From positions 1,784,772 to 1,848,771 of the forward strand of contig NW_002060948.1 in the NCBI RefSeq assembly GCF_000150275.1: a stretch of DNA of 64,000 nt, given 5' to 3'. Position numbers and translations under genes: made by a program. How positions within the stretch are numbered: the stretch's first letter is position 1; each line of letters begins with the position of its first letter. Of the stretch, positions 26,472 through 37,800 are shown piece after piece. Under the pieces are notes generated by a model. The model was not told where the DNA came from, made no database searches, and saw only the letters and a program-made list of their open reading frames with translations. This stretch comes from Trichoplax adhaerens. Taxonomy: Eukaryota; Placozoa; Uniplacotomia; Trichoplacea; Trichoplacidae.

Positions 26472-29142
26472 TATTTCTTTAATCGTCTGAAACTTGTGGA
26501 ATTTATGAATGCAGGTTTTGTTTCTGTAATAGCTTTGTTCGATAATAAGTTCTCTGTACTATGGTATATTATATTTTATACATACTTATTCTATATATAT
26601 ATACTCGTATATAGGCAGATTGTTAAAGTACCGATTGTATTTCTGTATACTGCTTGCAATAGTACACAAGCTATGATTATGGAAATTATAGAATTGCTTT
26701 TCCACAAAGATCCAGTGGGTTAATGACATAATTTGAATAGTAGCATACCTTCATTTATCAAAACCATTCTGGTATTAAGAATGACATACTTTCCGCTTTG
26801 TGTACAAACGAATTTTGTTACATTTTGTTAACAGCACTATACGCGTACGTAGTACCGGACTTTATATCATTTTTCTTGTATTGCAGTTTACACTTTCTAC
26901 GCTCTGTTTACATTATGGTCATTAGAATCTTGATAGATTTAAGTATCCTACTTGCGCTATAAATAACGTACAATTAAATAATCAATTGCGATTGAATTGA
27001 TTGTACTATGTACAGTATCCTAAGATTGCATCTAATTTTAGTATTGTTAGGGTTGAAGGTATTCCTAGGCAAGCATACGCTTAGAATACTCATATAACAA
27101 ATTAAGCAATTCTGTTAATATTTCCCGCCAAGATATTAGTTGTGTATAACGTATTAACTATAGTTACGATTTAAGCTTGGATTGAATCTATAGAATACGC
27201 AGCGATAGTATACTTCATGCAGTAGTTTAAAGTGCAAAAGTTGCTCTGTCTTTATATAACAAATGGAATTGTGTTTTTCCTTTATCCATGTTATTGATTC
27301 ATTGATAACGGACCATTTAGCATTTTACACATCCATAAAATACTATGAAGTAAATAAATTGTGAATGCTATCGTATTATTATTGTAAGTAATGATGCTGT
27401 AATTAACGAGATTGTATTGTTAGTAACAGGTCATATTGGGCCTAACGGGTTTCTCAGTTTTACCCAATAAATTTATTTTTATTTCATTGATAGTAACTGC
27501 GGAGCAAGCACACATTGCAATCGATTTTCTATCCTTTCATCCTCAAGCGTAATTTAAATATCATGTTGTTTGAAAGGGTTGCTATTTTATTCTATCACCT
27601 ACAGTTGTGTATGCCGGGAATATTTGTATTTTATAGAAATAGATGTTCTACATATTGCAGGAGCGACAAGTTAGTTACAATACCATGATAACCGTAGTCA
27701 ATTTTCCGATTTTCCTTCTTCGCTCATATACTCGTATAAGTGTTCAGAACTGGTCGATGACGAGTAATCTGCCTTAATACATAGACTCCTCGACTCTAGT
27801 GTGAAGAAAGAGATGATTTCATTGAAGTTGTGCGCGACTTTCTATACCTTACTTATGTATACCAGTAACACTTCTATTTCGTTAGAATATCATTATAAGG
27901 GGATGCTCGATTCTATAATTGTCTTATTTTACTTAATTAAGTAATATTTCACGTTATCAATGTTCTTGAAGGAGTAGAAGTGATTACGAAATATTGACAC
28001 AGAAGATTTGATACTGACTGGAAGTAACTTAATTTTCGAAATTTCTACCCATTTGATCGAAAAGTCTGTCCGTCTGAGAGTTTCCTTCTACAGTCGTGCA
28101 TTATGTCTATTGTAAGGGTCAGAGCAGGGACTACTCGACCTATATCATGGATCTCTCGAATCGAGGGATTCTACAGGTCCATGCCCATATTCACTCACTT
28201 TCACCCCGTTACAGTCCTCCTCAGACAAAATTGGATTTTCAACTGTTTTGCCTCTTCCCTACCTTAGTCAAAATTCAGCCGATTTTCTAGTAAAAAAGAA
28301 AGCCATAGCATGACCAATTGGCCATAAACACTGCTATTTAGTTGTCCAAGGTAGTGTACAGCGACAGGACCAGTACAGAACCACTTCATTGCGTCTAGCC
28401 ATTTGTCCTGACGTCCTGACTTCCGTCAACTTGAGTGTAAAAGAGAGAAGAGTAGTACCAGTACAGTACCAGATCCGTCCCAGTACAGGACCAGTACAGA
28501 ACCACTTCATTGCGTCTAGCCGCTTGTCCTGACGTCCTGACTTCCGTAAACTTGGGTGTAAAAGAGGGAAGTGTAGTACCAGTACAGTACCAGTACAGTA
28601 CCAGTACATGGCAGCTTGCCGCTTGTCCTAACTTTCGTCAACTTGAGTGTAAAAACAGAGGAAGAGAAAATCTTTCATACAGAGTGCTGGACGCTACCGC
28701 GTACATCAGTAGTAGCCCTTACATAACTTTAGGGGTCAGCAGAGGTTGACGTTGAAGCAGCATGTGCTTGCTGGTCCGGTCTGCCCACATGCGTAGACAG
28801 CCCCCCCACGATCCACTTCCAAGCCATACTGTAGCCTATAGTTGTAATCACCGCGGAAGGGTGGCACTATTAAGGCGCGGCGACCTCATCTGGCGTTCTT
28901 GCATACTAGGTCTCGAGGTCTAGCAAACTGATTTGCTTCGCCATTCATTCAATTTTGTCTTTCCACTGTAGTCTAGGCTAAAATCTTGATTGATTCTCCA
29001 TTTTTATCGACTACCAACACATTGGACAAGGTGCAATACAACCCAATTTATGTGATACCCTGGTAATCCATTGAAATCAAGTACGAAATTGGGGTTCAAT
29101 TGGACCTGACTGCAGTGAACAGAATTCTCGGACAGAGGCAAA
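26472..29142. other. intergenic between UBR1/2 and NUDT14
   Basis: No gene supported. The first 1 kb is AT-rich and should include the UBR 3' UTR (AATAAA at about 27466). From 28300 to 29000 the base composition becomes much less AT-rich and includes the 121-bp tandem repeat. Short open frames on both strands overlap the repeat and are not convincing. Confidence 0.5.
28368..28660. repeat. 121-bp tandem repeat with GTACCAGTACAGTACC core
   Basis: Two full copies begin at 28368 and 28489 with GACCAGTACAGAACCACTTC. A third, shortened copy follows at about 28610 (GCTTGTCCTAACTTTCGTCA). The copies are joined by GTACCAGTACAGTACC strings, the same TAC/GTA word family as the palindromes at the left edge. 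Confidence 0.88.
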
Positions 29143-32100
29143 ATGGATCAAATTCGAAATGTCATCGTTGGCCCTTGCGGCGATTCTGCATTTGTTAAAC
29201 CACGTAGATTAACATTTGAACAAGTAAGTGAGGACTGCTTCCATGACCAAAATAATTGAAAATCGAGAACAAGTTGTGTATAGGCTTGTCACGTTTAGTT
29301 GTGTAGCCGTTGATGTTGTTGATGTTCTGGATATTGACGCTGGAGGAGGAGGATGATGAATTTGGTTAGTATCGAAAATACGCCTAATGTTGGTGCCACC
29401 AACATATTACTTGTACGAGATGGTCGAAAAAATGGCCTACAGCAGAGCTCCATTTACTGTAGTAATATTGTGCCACTCTCTTCCACTTTACTGAACTAAT
29501 TTGATTTCGTACCTGACTTGAATCGTGTCAAAGGATAGGAGATCCATGATGTTGATTGGGAATACTGTACTTGCACCCGCCTGGGCATCACCATCAAAAA
29601 TCAAAAGCTGGCTAGTCGATATACACTGCACTCTCAGGTCTCAACCATGACTTGTACTGTTTACAAGGACTCTTGATTTGATGCTTGTGGAATAAATGAC
29701 TTGTAGGACATGCAATCATGTTGTTTTCCATCTTATAGTACACGTTTATCCACATTCCTTGCTGTATAAAAGAGTTTTCACGTTGATCCTGTGGAGCTTT
29801 TTAGTCTAGCAATTCTCCATGCATACGCTTGGCATGATTTGCATGTTAAATTAGATACTCAACGCTCTCAGTTTTACAGTATACGGCCGGAATAAATGAC
29901 TTGTGGGACGTAGAATCACCTTTTTTCCATCTTATTTTTCACGTTATCTACTTTCCTTGTTGTGTAGAAGAGTTCTCCGTTTGATACGGTAAAAGTTTTT
30001 TGTAGAGCAATTCTATATACAAGACGTACAATCACGTTTTTACCACCTTATTTTCCATGTCGTCAACTTAGCTGTCGAGAAGAGCTCTCTCACTTTGATG
30101 CTCGTAGAATGAATGATTTGAACGACGTGCAATCACGCTTTTCCACCTTATTTTTCATGTCATCAACTTTCCTTAAGAGCTCTCAGTTTGATGCTTATGG
30201 AATAAGTCAAGAAGTCAAAAGTATACGCGTGTATTACGCCATCCAATTTGGTAAATGCTGTAAAGAGAGAAATAACGCTAATCCTCTTCTAGATAGGCTA
30301 AGCGATATGTTATAGACGATATACACCGCCATTGTTATGCCACAATATTTGCATTTATATGCGTCAATATATTTCATCATAACACATCCATTCTAGGGTA
30401 ATAGCCGTCAGGAATCCATGAATGTCTTTATACTTACATAAATAATTTTATACTTTTCTTGTAGAACGGAAGGAAAAGGCAATGGGATTATATCATTATG
30501 CACGACAGGTAGGGTCCAAAATTTCATTACAGTATATGGAAACAATCATAGATTAACTCAGTTAAGCCTTATACTTTATAGGATAAAAAGGAGATTATTT
30601 TTAAAATTTCATCGAGAAACACTTTTTGTTTCTTAAACTTGCATGCGATCTTGACTAGAACAAGGTCAAATTAGATTCTTTACTAAATCAGTAACATTTT
30701 TATCTCGTTATATGCATAGCGTTATAATAGAATGCTTGAAAATGTTGTAATTTTGGCTAGCATGACTTAGCCATGACATAGATCTGAAAATTATACGAAG
30801 ATGTATTCGTATTGTGTGTCATTATATATACAATGATAAGAAGATAATTGCTAATGGCTATTTTCTTGATTACTACCTTAATATAAACTGGTCAGCGTAT
30901 CCATCCTGCTGTTGAATACTACCAGACAAGCTTTTATTTTGGTGAAACAATTGAGACCAGGTAATGTATAATACGGTCTTTATAAGTTAAATATTGGATG
31001 CGCAGCTTAGTTAAAATTCAGTTCTGGATCGTTTTTAACACATTGATGTTGCAGCGATACTGTAGAACCTACAGTAGTTCCTGGTAATTCCTTCATGTTA
31101 ATATTATACTTACTAGTTGAAACCTCTGATCTTGATACTTCGCATTAATCATGCTCGTTAATAAGCAAATTTAAACTATTTGACATTGATATCATGGAAG
31201 TTAGTGTTTTAAGTTAATGATAGGGCTGTCTTGATGAACCATTCGATACATTAGCAGTTGTCAAGACTGTAATTGTTAAGCATTTCAACGATTTGACTGT
31301 AAAATGCCGCAAGGTAGTATAATATTTATAATAGTTCTGCCATTAAGCAAACAAATTAATTCATTACAAACCATCAACAAAGTTTTAATTACTGTAATTG
31401 ACATTCATATTTCACAAGTAATACCATATCATCACTGCATTAACAAACAAAGTGATACCGTAGCAGTCATCAATAACATGATCAACTTTTAATTACTTGA
31501 CATTCTATCTCGTAATGCATAGCATGATGATAATGAGCCATTGAGCACCTTAATGGTCACCTTTAAATAATATTCTTGTTACCGTATAATGTTAATATCT
31601 CATAAATTAATGCATGATGGAACCGTCATTGATAACAAACTGCAGCCGAACCCATAAAATGATTAACCCTTTGACACCGTTATCTCGTAAGATAATAGCA
31701 TGATATATTGCAACGTTGAATAAATTGATACTCTAGAATCAGTAGCATGCCTAGGAATTGTTAGTAATCAATTTACCTTTCAATATCATCCCAATAGCCA
31801 CGCATTTATTTAAGAAATTGCAATTTTCTTGATAATTTCCATTAGTCCTCTTTCCATATCTACATGGAGACGAGATACCATCGCTCTTAAATGACAAAGA
31901 TGCCCAACCGAGACGTGAATTGCCAATGGAAATAGCTAATAATGCTATTACTTATGAATTATGTTCTGGTATTGTCGATAAAGATAAATCACTAGTTAAA
32001 ATTGCGCAAGATGAGATTCTCGAAGAATGCGGTTACTTCATCCCTGAAGATAAAATTCATCGGATTACTTCCGGTCGTCGTGTTGGCACTTCGGGTTGTA

Positions 32101-32339
32101 AGCAAACATACTTTTACGCAGAATGTACAGACGATATGATAGTTAGTTCTGGTGGCGGTGTTGAAGCTGAAGGTGAAATGATTGATGTTTATTATTTACC
32201 CATAGATGAAGCTAGAGAGTTTATTTTCGATGATAGTCTAATTAAGCCAGCTGGTTTAATCATGGCATTTCTATGGTTTTTTCAGTATTCACCAAATTTG
32301 AATGGTATTAATGACTTTGTTAATGCTAAAAATAAGTAG
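29143..32339 (+). CDS. NUDT14: NUDT14-like UDP-sugar pyrophosphatase (Nudix)
   Basis: Four exons, 29143-29223, 30465-30508, 30896-30960 and 31846-32339, all phases agree, 227 residues (human NUDT14: 222). The family hydrolyses UDP-glucose, and ADP-ribose to a lesser degree, to sugar phosphate and nucleoside monophosphate with Mg2+; cytosolic. Matches to the human protein: VGPCGDSAFVKPRRL against its N-terminus, NGRKRQWDYIIMHD, SILLLN...ILVKQLRP, YELCSGIVD, and the Nudix helix DEILEECGY. In the Nudix box (G-x5-E-x7-RE-U-x-EE-x-G-U) the catalytic EE and preceding E are kept, but E7 is Lys and the usual Arg is Asp. After the helix come SGRRVGTSGCKQTYFYAE and a VEAEGEMIDV segment, as expected. 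It is tail-to-tail with the EGF gene, 1.95 kb apart. Confidence 0.92.
29660..30215. repeat. diverged tandem repeat in NUDT14 intron 1
   Basis: About four decayed copies of a 100-210-bp unit, beginning near 29668, 29880, 30018 and 30112. The shared frame is a GACTTGTGGGACGT-like start, CAATCACG, CCACCTTATTTTTCA, then AAGAGCTCTC. Copies differ by many substitutions and indels, so this is an old array. It fills nearly half of the 1.2-kb intron. Confidence 0.75.
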
Positions 32340-34293
32340 CGTATGCATATTGAAACCCTTTATGGTGTATCATTGTAATTACAATTCAACATTAGACTGA
32401 TGTACTTATTCTAATGCAATTAACTGTGCAACGATCTACATTTATAAAAGTATAGAAAAAATTGCGATATAATTTGAATATGTTTACGGTTAGGTTCCAA
32501 GTTCAACAGATATCATTGTCTAATTGTATATCACTAGTCCTGTAGTTAAATGACTTTATTATATTTATTTCGATTTGGTAACTAATAACTGAAATGAGAG
32601 CTGCTTGCTGTAATTGTCTTAAGAATAAGCTATTATCAAACCTTGTAAGTTCCTAACGAAATATTCAATTCATACAATGCTTATAGTGATGCAAAATATA
32701 TTCTTAATGTATTGCTGATTTAGGATTTATTTGTTTCAGCTAAAATCAGAAGACTACTGTACTTGCGTTTCCATTTGTTATGGACTACATCTTATTTGTA
32801 GCTTTATATCAAATTTTCATTTTAGATTTGCTACTGTTATAATAATTAAGCAAAGCAGTCGATGTTGAGTTAGATGCATACGTGTTCTTGTATATAATTT
32901 CTTATTTAAATATATTCTGATTAATTATTATTATCAATTTTTACGCTAAACGTTAGCTGTCTGATATATTGCGGTCTAAGCGGTATAAAATCCATACTAC
33001 TAGCATTAACTATAATTTACATCAGTAGGCAGAATCATTTCACTTTAAACAATTTATTTCGGAATTTTATATGAAAATTGATTATGATTACGTTGATAGC
33101 ATACTGTATCATGATTGTCTTATTTGCAAATTGGATTAAAAAAGATAGCAATCAAGTTAAGTCATAAATAACGGACGACTATCGACTTTAATTTGTCAGT
33201 AATAACGTGGGAAGATCACCCTATGATAACTATATATTTCATTATTTGTAGTTTATTCTTGCATGCTCTATTTCATTGCTGATTGGATTTACAAAGGTCA
33301 GTTATTACGTTATCGCTAATAAAGTATAAGCAGTAATGATTATATTGATACTGAGAGTTTTTAAGTTATTACATTTACTAGATATTGTTAAAAGTCATGC
33401 AGTAAATGAAGTTGATACCTGGATCTGTAAGATATACTAAAACGATACTCATGGCTTAATTAACCGATCACTCACGATATTAGCAAGGATCAATTTAAAC
33501 ATAGTTAGGAATTTAACTATTAATAATTTCTAGTCTAAATAAATATAACTGCCAAAACAGTACGATAAGATAGTATTTGGTAACCATAGACGATTTAAAT
33601 TATGCATTCTATTGGCATTGTTAATAAATAGTTTATCGATCATTTCCTAATTGAAATCAATCCGGAAAATATAGTATAACTAGCAATACTCATGCAGGGT
33701 AACTACAATTCAAGCAAGGAATTCAACAGTTATTTGCCAATCCTTCCGTAATGGTTGCGATCAAGTATTTCATGAATATTTTACAATAAAACCATAACCG
33801 ACTTGTGCTCCTTGCCATGGTCAATCAAGATGAAATGAAGACTAGAAAGAAATTTCTAGTATAATAGTAGCTTAATGATAAAGAACATTTATAGGGAAAA
33901 TTATAATAGATTTACATCTCTACCTAGTATGTTTTATATATCTTATAGTATCGATACAACAACATTCATATCTTGGATTTTAATTTTAAACATTTCTATA
34001 AGGCAGTTACATAATAGTATTTACAATACATGCAACAATTATATTATATACCTTGATTGTAAAAATTGTTTAATATTTACTCTGAGAGGAAATAGCTAAT
34101 AGATAGTCTATACAGATAAATGAAACATTCATTAGTTGTTTATATATATATATAATTATGATTCATGTTTTATATACAAATATTCGTTAGAAAACACCAT
34201 CAAGCGTATGCGTAAGCTAAAACTATAAGTAACAAATTTCATCAGAAAATACCGCTTTCTGTTCCGGATAAGACTACAAATTTAATTCAATGG
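32340..34293. other. convergent intergenic region
   Basis: AT-rich sequence between the 3' ends of NUDT14 (+) and the EGF gene (-). Apart from the two expected 3' UTRs, I see nothing; short open frames are low-complexity and AT-biased. Confidence 0.5.
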
Positions 34294-34817
34294 TTAAGTA
34301 TAATTTGTTAATCGTTCGTATATATGGTCATCTTGCTCGTTACGTTGATTAACTGTTGCTTGGTGAGTTTGAGAATTGCGTCGGCTATTAGATGGTCGGT
34401 AATACAGGGAATCATAAACATGTACCGATGAATCATCCGTTTGATCAAAGTTCGGATTAATATAAGCACCTGAAGAATCTTCCTTTAGTTCAAACTCCAT
34501 AATAGAATCTACATCCCCTTCCTCAGAACTAACCGATATTCGGAATTCGTTGGATCTTGTAGTAGCGTTTGAGACTGTATTATCATCTTCATCTGAATCG
34601 GATTCAAGGTGTTGATATTCACCATGAAGTGAAAAAATTGGATTACGATAAGGTTGAATCTTTTCCCGATCATGATTAACTCTACGTTTACGAAAGAGTA
34701 AGCTTTTAAACGTCATTTTTCGTCTTCTGTGGACACAAGTATAATAGGTTGCTAGTAACGCAATGAGTATACTCCCACCCAGTCCAAAGATAATGAAAAG
34801 CATGATGGAATGGGATT
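34294..34817 (-). other. EGF gene last exon: transmembrane segment and tyrosine-rich tail
   Basis: Phase-1 exon beginning right after the last EGF. A hydrophobic segment of about 25 residues ([22 protein letters not shown]) precedes a stop-transfer cluster HRRRK. The tail of about 140 residues is acidic and contains YRNPIF, YQHL, AYINPNF (NPxF type), YDSLYY and IYERL. These are possible endocytic or phosphotyrosine/PTB sites. There is no kinase, ankyrin or ICD-like region. The protein ends LTNYT with no classical PDZ ligand. Confidence 0.88.
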
Positions 34818-37800
34818 CTATTTCCAGAAAGCGGAAGGAAATAGTGTAAATTACTATTCTTAAGTACTGAAGCTATTTAGAATTTGATCATACTATTACC
34901 TCCTTTCTCTTATATGAAATTTACTAGGTTAATGTATAGAAATAAAATAATTTTAAAGTTTACTACATGCATGCTACTACAGTAAATTAAGTTAGTGCTT
35001 ATTTTACTTTCAAATCATTTTTCTCCTAGGATAACGACATGCGATGATTTTGTCAATGTTGAAATATTTTCGTTAACGTACCTTGGCCAGTGTGTTTTAG
35101 CGTACCAATAGATGATAGGCTCAATGACTTAGATGCAGAAGTGGAAAATAAACCTGTTTGAAGAATTTTAACATTATTATAAATGTTACTAAGAAATAAA
35201 TGTAATTAAAATAGTTAGAACTATCACGGTACAAACGGTAAACATCGTCTACCTTTAACTTTAAATGAATAGGTTGCATAATGAACGAAATATTACGGCT
35301 ATATCTTAACGAAGAAACCGTTTCTCTCAATATCATAGACAAGCTACTACATAATATTAATGAAAAGATTTTCTAAATTTATCTGTATCTAAACTTTAAA
35401 ATATTAATTAAGGATGATTATATTTTTATTTTAGTGTTAAATAGATCTAGTTATATAAGCTAATCTTTCTCTCTTTTTATTTAGTTACCATATTTAACAC
35501 GTATTGCAAGATAACGTTTACTAAATTATTCTAATTTCTATAAATACAGCATTTTAGATACGTGTATATTCTCTTTAATTTTCTTGTGCCTTCTTTTGAC
35601 TATAACAAACGTAAATAATATTTGCCTCATTCTAATTTTATATAGATGCGCTACAGTACAGTAGATATATTACTTACAGTATTTGCATACGCTAGTTTGA
35701 TTATAAATATTGCAATATGAAGGTCAAATTACATTCTAATATTAAATGCCGCTACTAAATCATTTATCCAAATTCTCTACGTCTACATGTAATTGTAAAA
35801 TAATAAGTATGCTCATTTTATTATGAAAGATTGATCAAGATATACTTGCCATACTGTAATTTTCAGTAACGTAATTAGGTATTCGTCTCATATCTCTACA
35901 TAAGTTTAATTGTATCTTATGCCAGGACATGTTTATCCGTTCTATGTATTACTAGATATTTTATGGCAATTTTTGTTTATGTAATTGCATCTTTGCAGAA
36001 CTTAGTAGCACTCAGAACTATAAAATAATTTCTATAGAAACTAACCTTGCTGGCATAATTCTCCAATGTATCCATCGCGACATTGGCAAGTATAGTTACT
36101 TTTACCCTCTAAGCAAGTTCCACCGTTGCTACACGGATTTGGATCACATCTTTTTATTGCTGTTAAAAATGAAAACAGTTTAACAAATGTAAGATTCAAT
36201 TTGTAGCTAGTGATTCCAACAGTTCACAAGAAGAATTTAATTGGTATATGAATACAAAAAAAACAAATATGTAATCTCATACCTCTTTGACATAACAGCC
36301 CCGTATAACCGGGATCGCAGTTACATTTATATCCATCTGTAAGGCTAATGCAAGTACCATAATCACCACATGCCAATGAAGGAATCAGCATGGTGCCATT
36401 AGATGTAGAACAATAATCAATTCCTATATTTCAAGTACGAAACAACAGAAATAAAAGTTAGCTATTAAGCTTGGCAATTAATAAATTGATCGTTAAAAAC
36501 AAATGGATATGGAATAGTTAAAAAGGACTAACTTTGTTCACAAAATCGGCTAGTAAATTCTTCTGTACATTTGCAGATATAACCGTTAAACTCATCTATA
36601 CAACTAGCACCATTTTGGCATTGATTTGCAAGACACTCGTCAACTTCAAGGCTGCAATCATTTGTTGTCCAGCCAGGTGGGCAATGGCATGTATAACCAT
36701 TAATTTCATCACGGCATGTAGCATTATTAAAGCATGGCATTGAAGAACATTCGTTCATATTAATTTGGCAATGAACACCAGTATAACCCAATCGACATGA
36801 ACACTGATATTGGTTGATTAAGTTATGACAAGTTGCACCATGTTGGCAAGGTTGATTGGCTACTTGGCATTCATCAATATCAGTTTGACAATGGCTTCCA
36901 GTAAATCCAGGCCTAAATATGATTTAATTAATTATACAATGCAGTATTATCCATTATAAACAAGTTTTATTGGAAATGGGCTTCAATTTTTTGGTACGAT
37001 CTACAACTTTCTCAGTAATTTAATGCCATCCATTACAAATTTACATAATTTAGCACACTGTTAAGTCTGACTAAATCTATTCTCATTGCAATATGTATCC
37101 TATGCAATATTATGTGCTATACGGCAATGTTAAATAATACATAAGTTGTTCCTATTTTGTGGTCTAATTTACCTGCATTGGCAATGATAACCATTAATGG
37201 AATCATTACATGTGGCATAATTGAGACATGGGTTGGATTGACATTCGTTGATTTCCAACTGGCAACGAATACCGTGGTAGCCAGATTGGCAATGGCATTG
37301 ATAGCCATCAACTAAATCAGTGCAATTACCGTTATGAAGACAAGGTTGACTAAGGCATTGATTAATGTTGGTCTCGCAATGGAGACCAGTAAAATCTTGA
37401 TGGCATAAGCAATGGTAACTGTCAACATTGTCCATACATGTGCCTTGATTTAAGCAAGGTTGGCTGTGACATTCATTGATATTAATTTCGCAGTGTCGAC
37501 CAGTAAAGCCAGATTGACATTGGCAAGAATAATTTGCTTGCAAATCGTGGCATTTGCCACCATTTAAGCAATAATTATCTTCATGAAGACATTCATTAAT
37601 ATCATTTTGGCATTGATTACCAACATAACCAGGTTGGCATTGGCATTGATAGCCGTTAATTAAATCGACGCATTGGCCACCATGTTGACATGGTAAAGAT
37701 GCACATTCGTTAATATTAACTTGACAGTTTCGATCGATAAAACCACGCTGGCAACGACAAATATATTGGCGGATTAAATCTTCACATTGGCCGTGAACAC

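Noticed and set aside
26496-26723. Hydrophobic 75-codon frame downstream of UBR1/2
   Set aside because: The UBR stop at 26471 matches the family's C-terminus; the frame is AT-driven and lies in the probable 3' UTR.
28334-28749. Frames with repeated Tyr-Cys-Thr-Gly on - and Pro-Val-Gln-Tyr on +
   Set aside because: Produced by the 121-bp tandem repeat on both strands; no independent coding sign.
35080-35125. Extra exon between the last EGF and the transmembrane exon of the EGF gene
   Set aside because: It would break the phase (phase 1 in, phase 2 out), while the direct join 36046/34817 is in frame.
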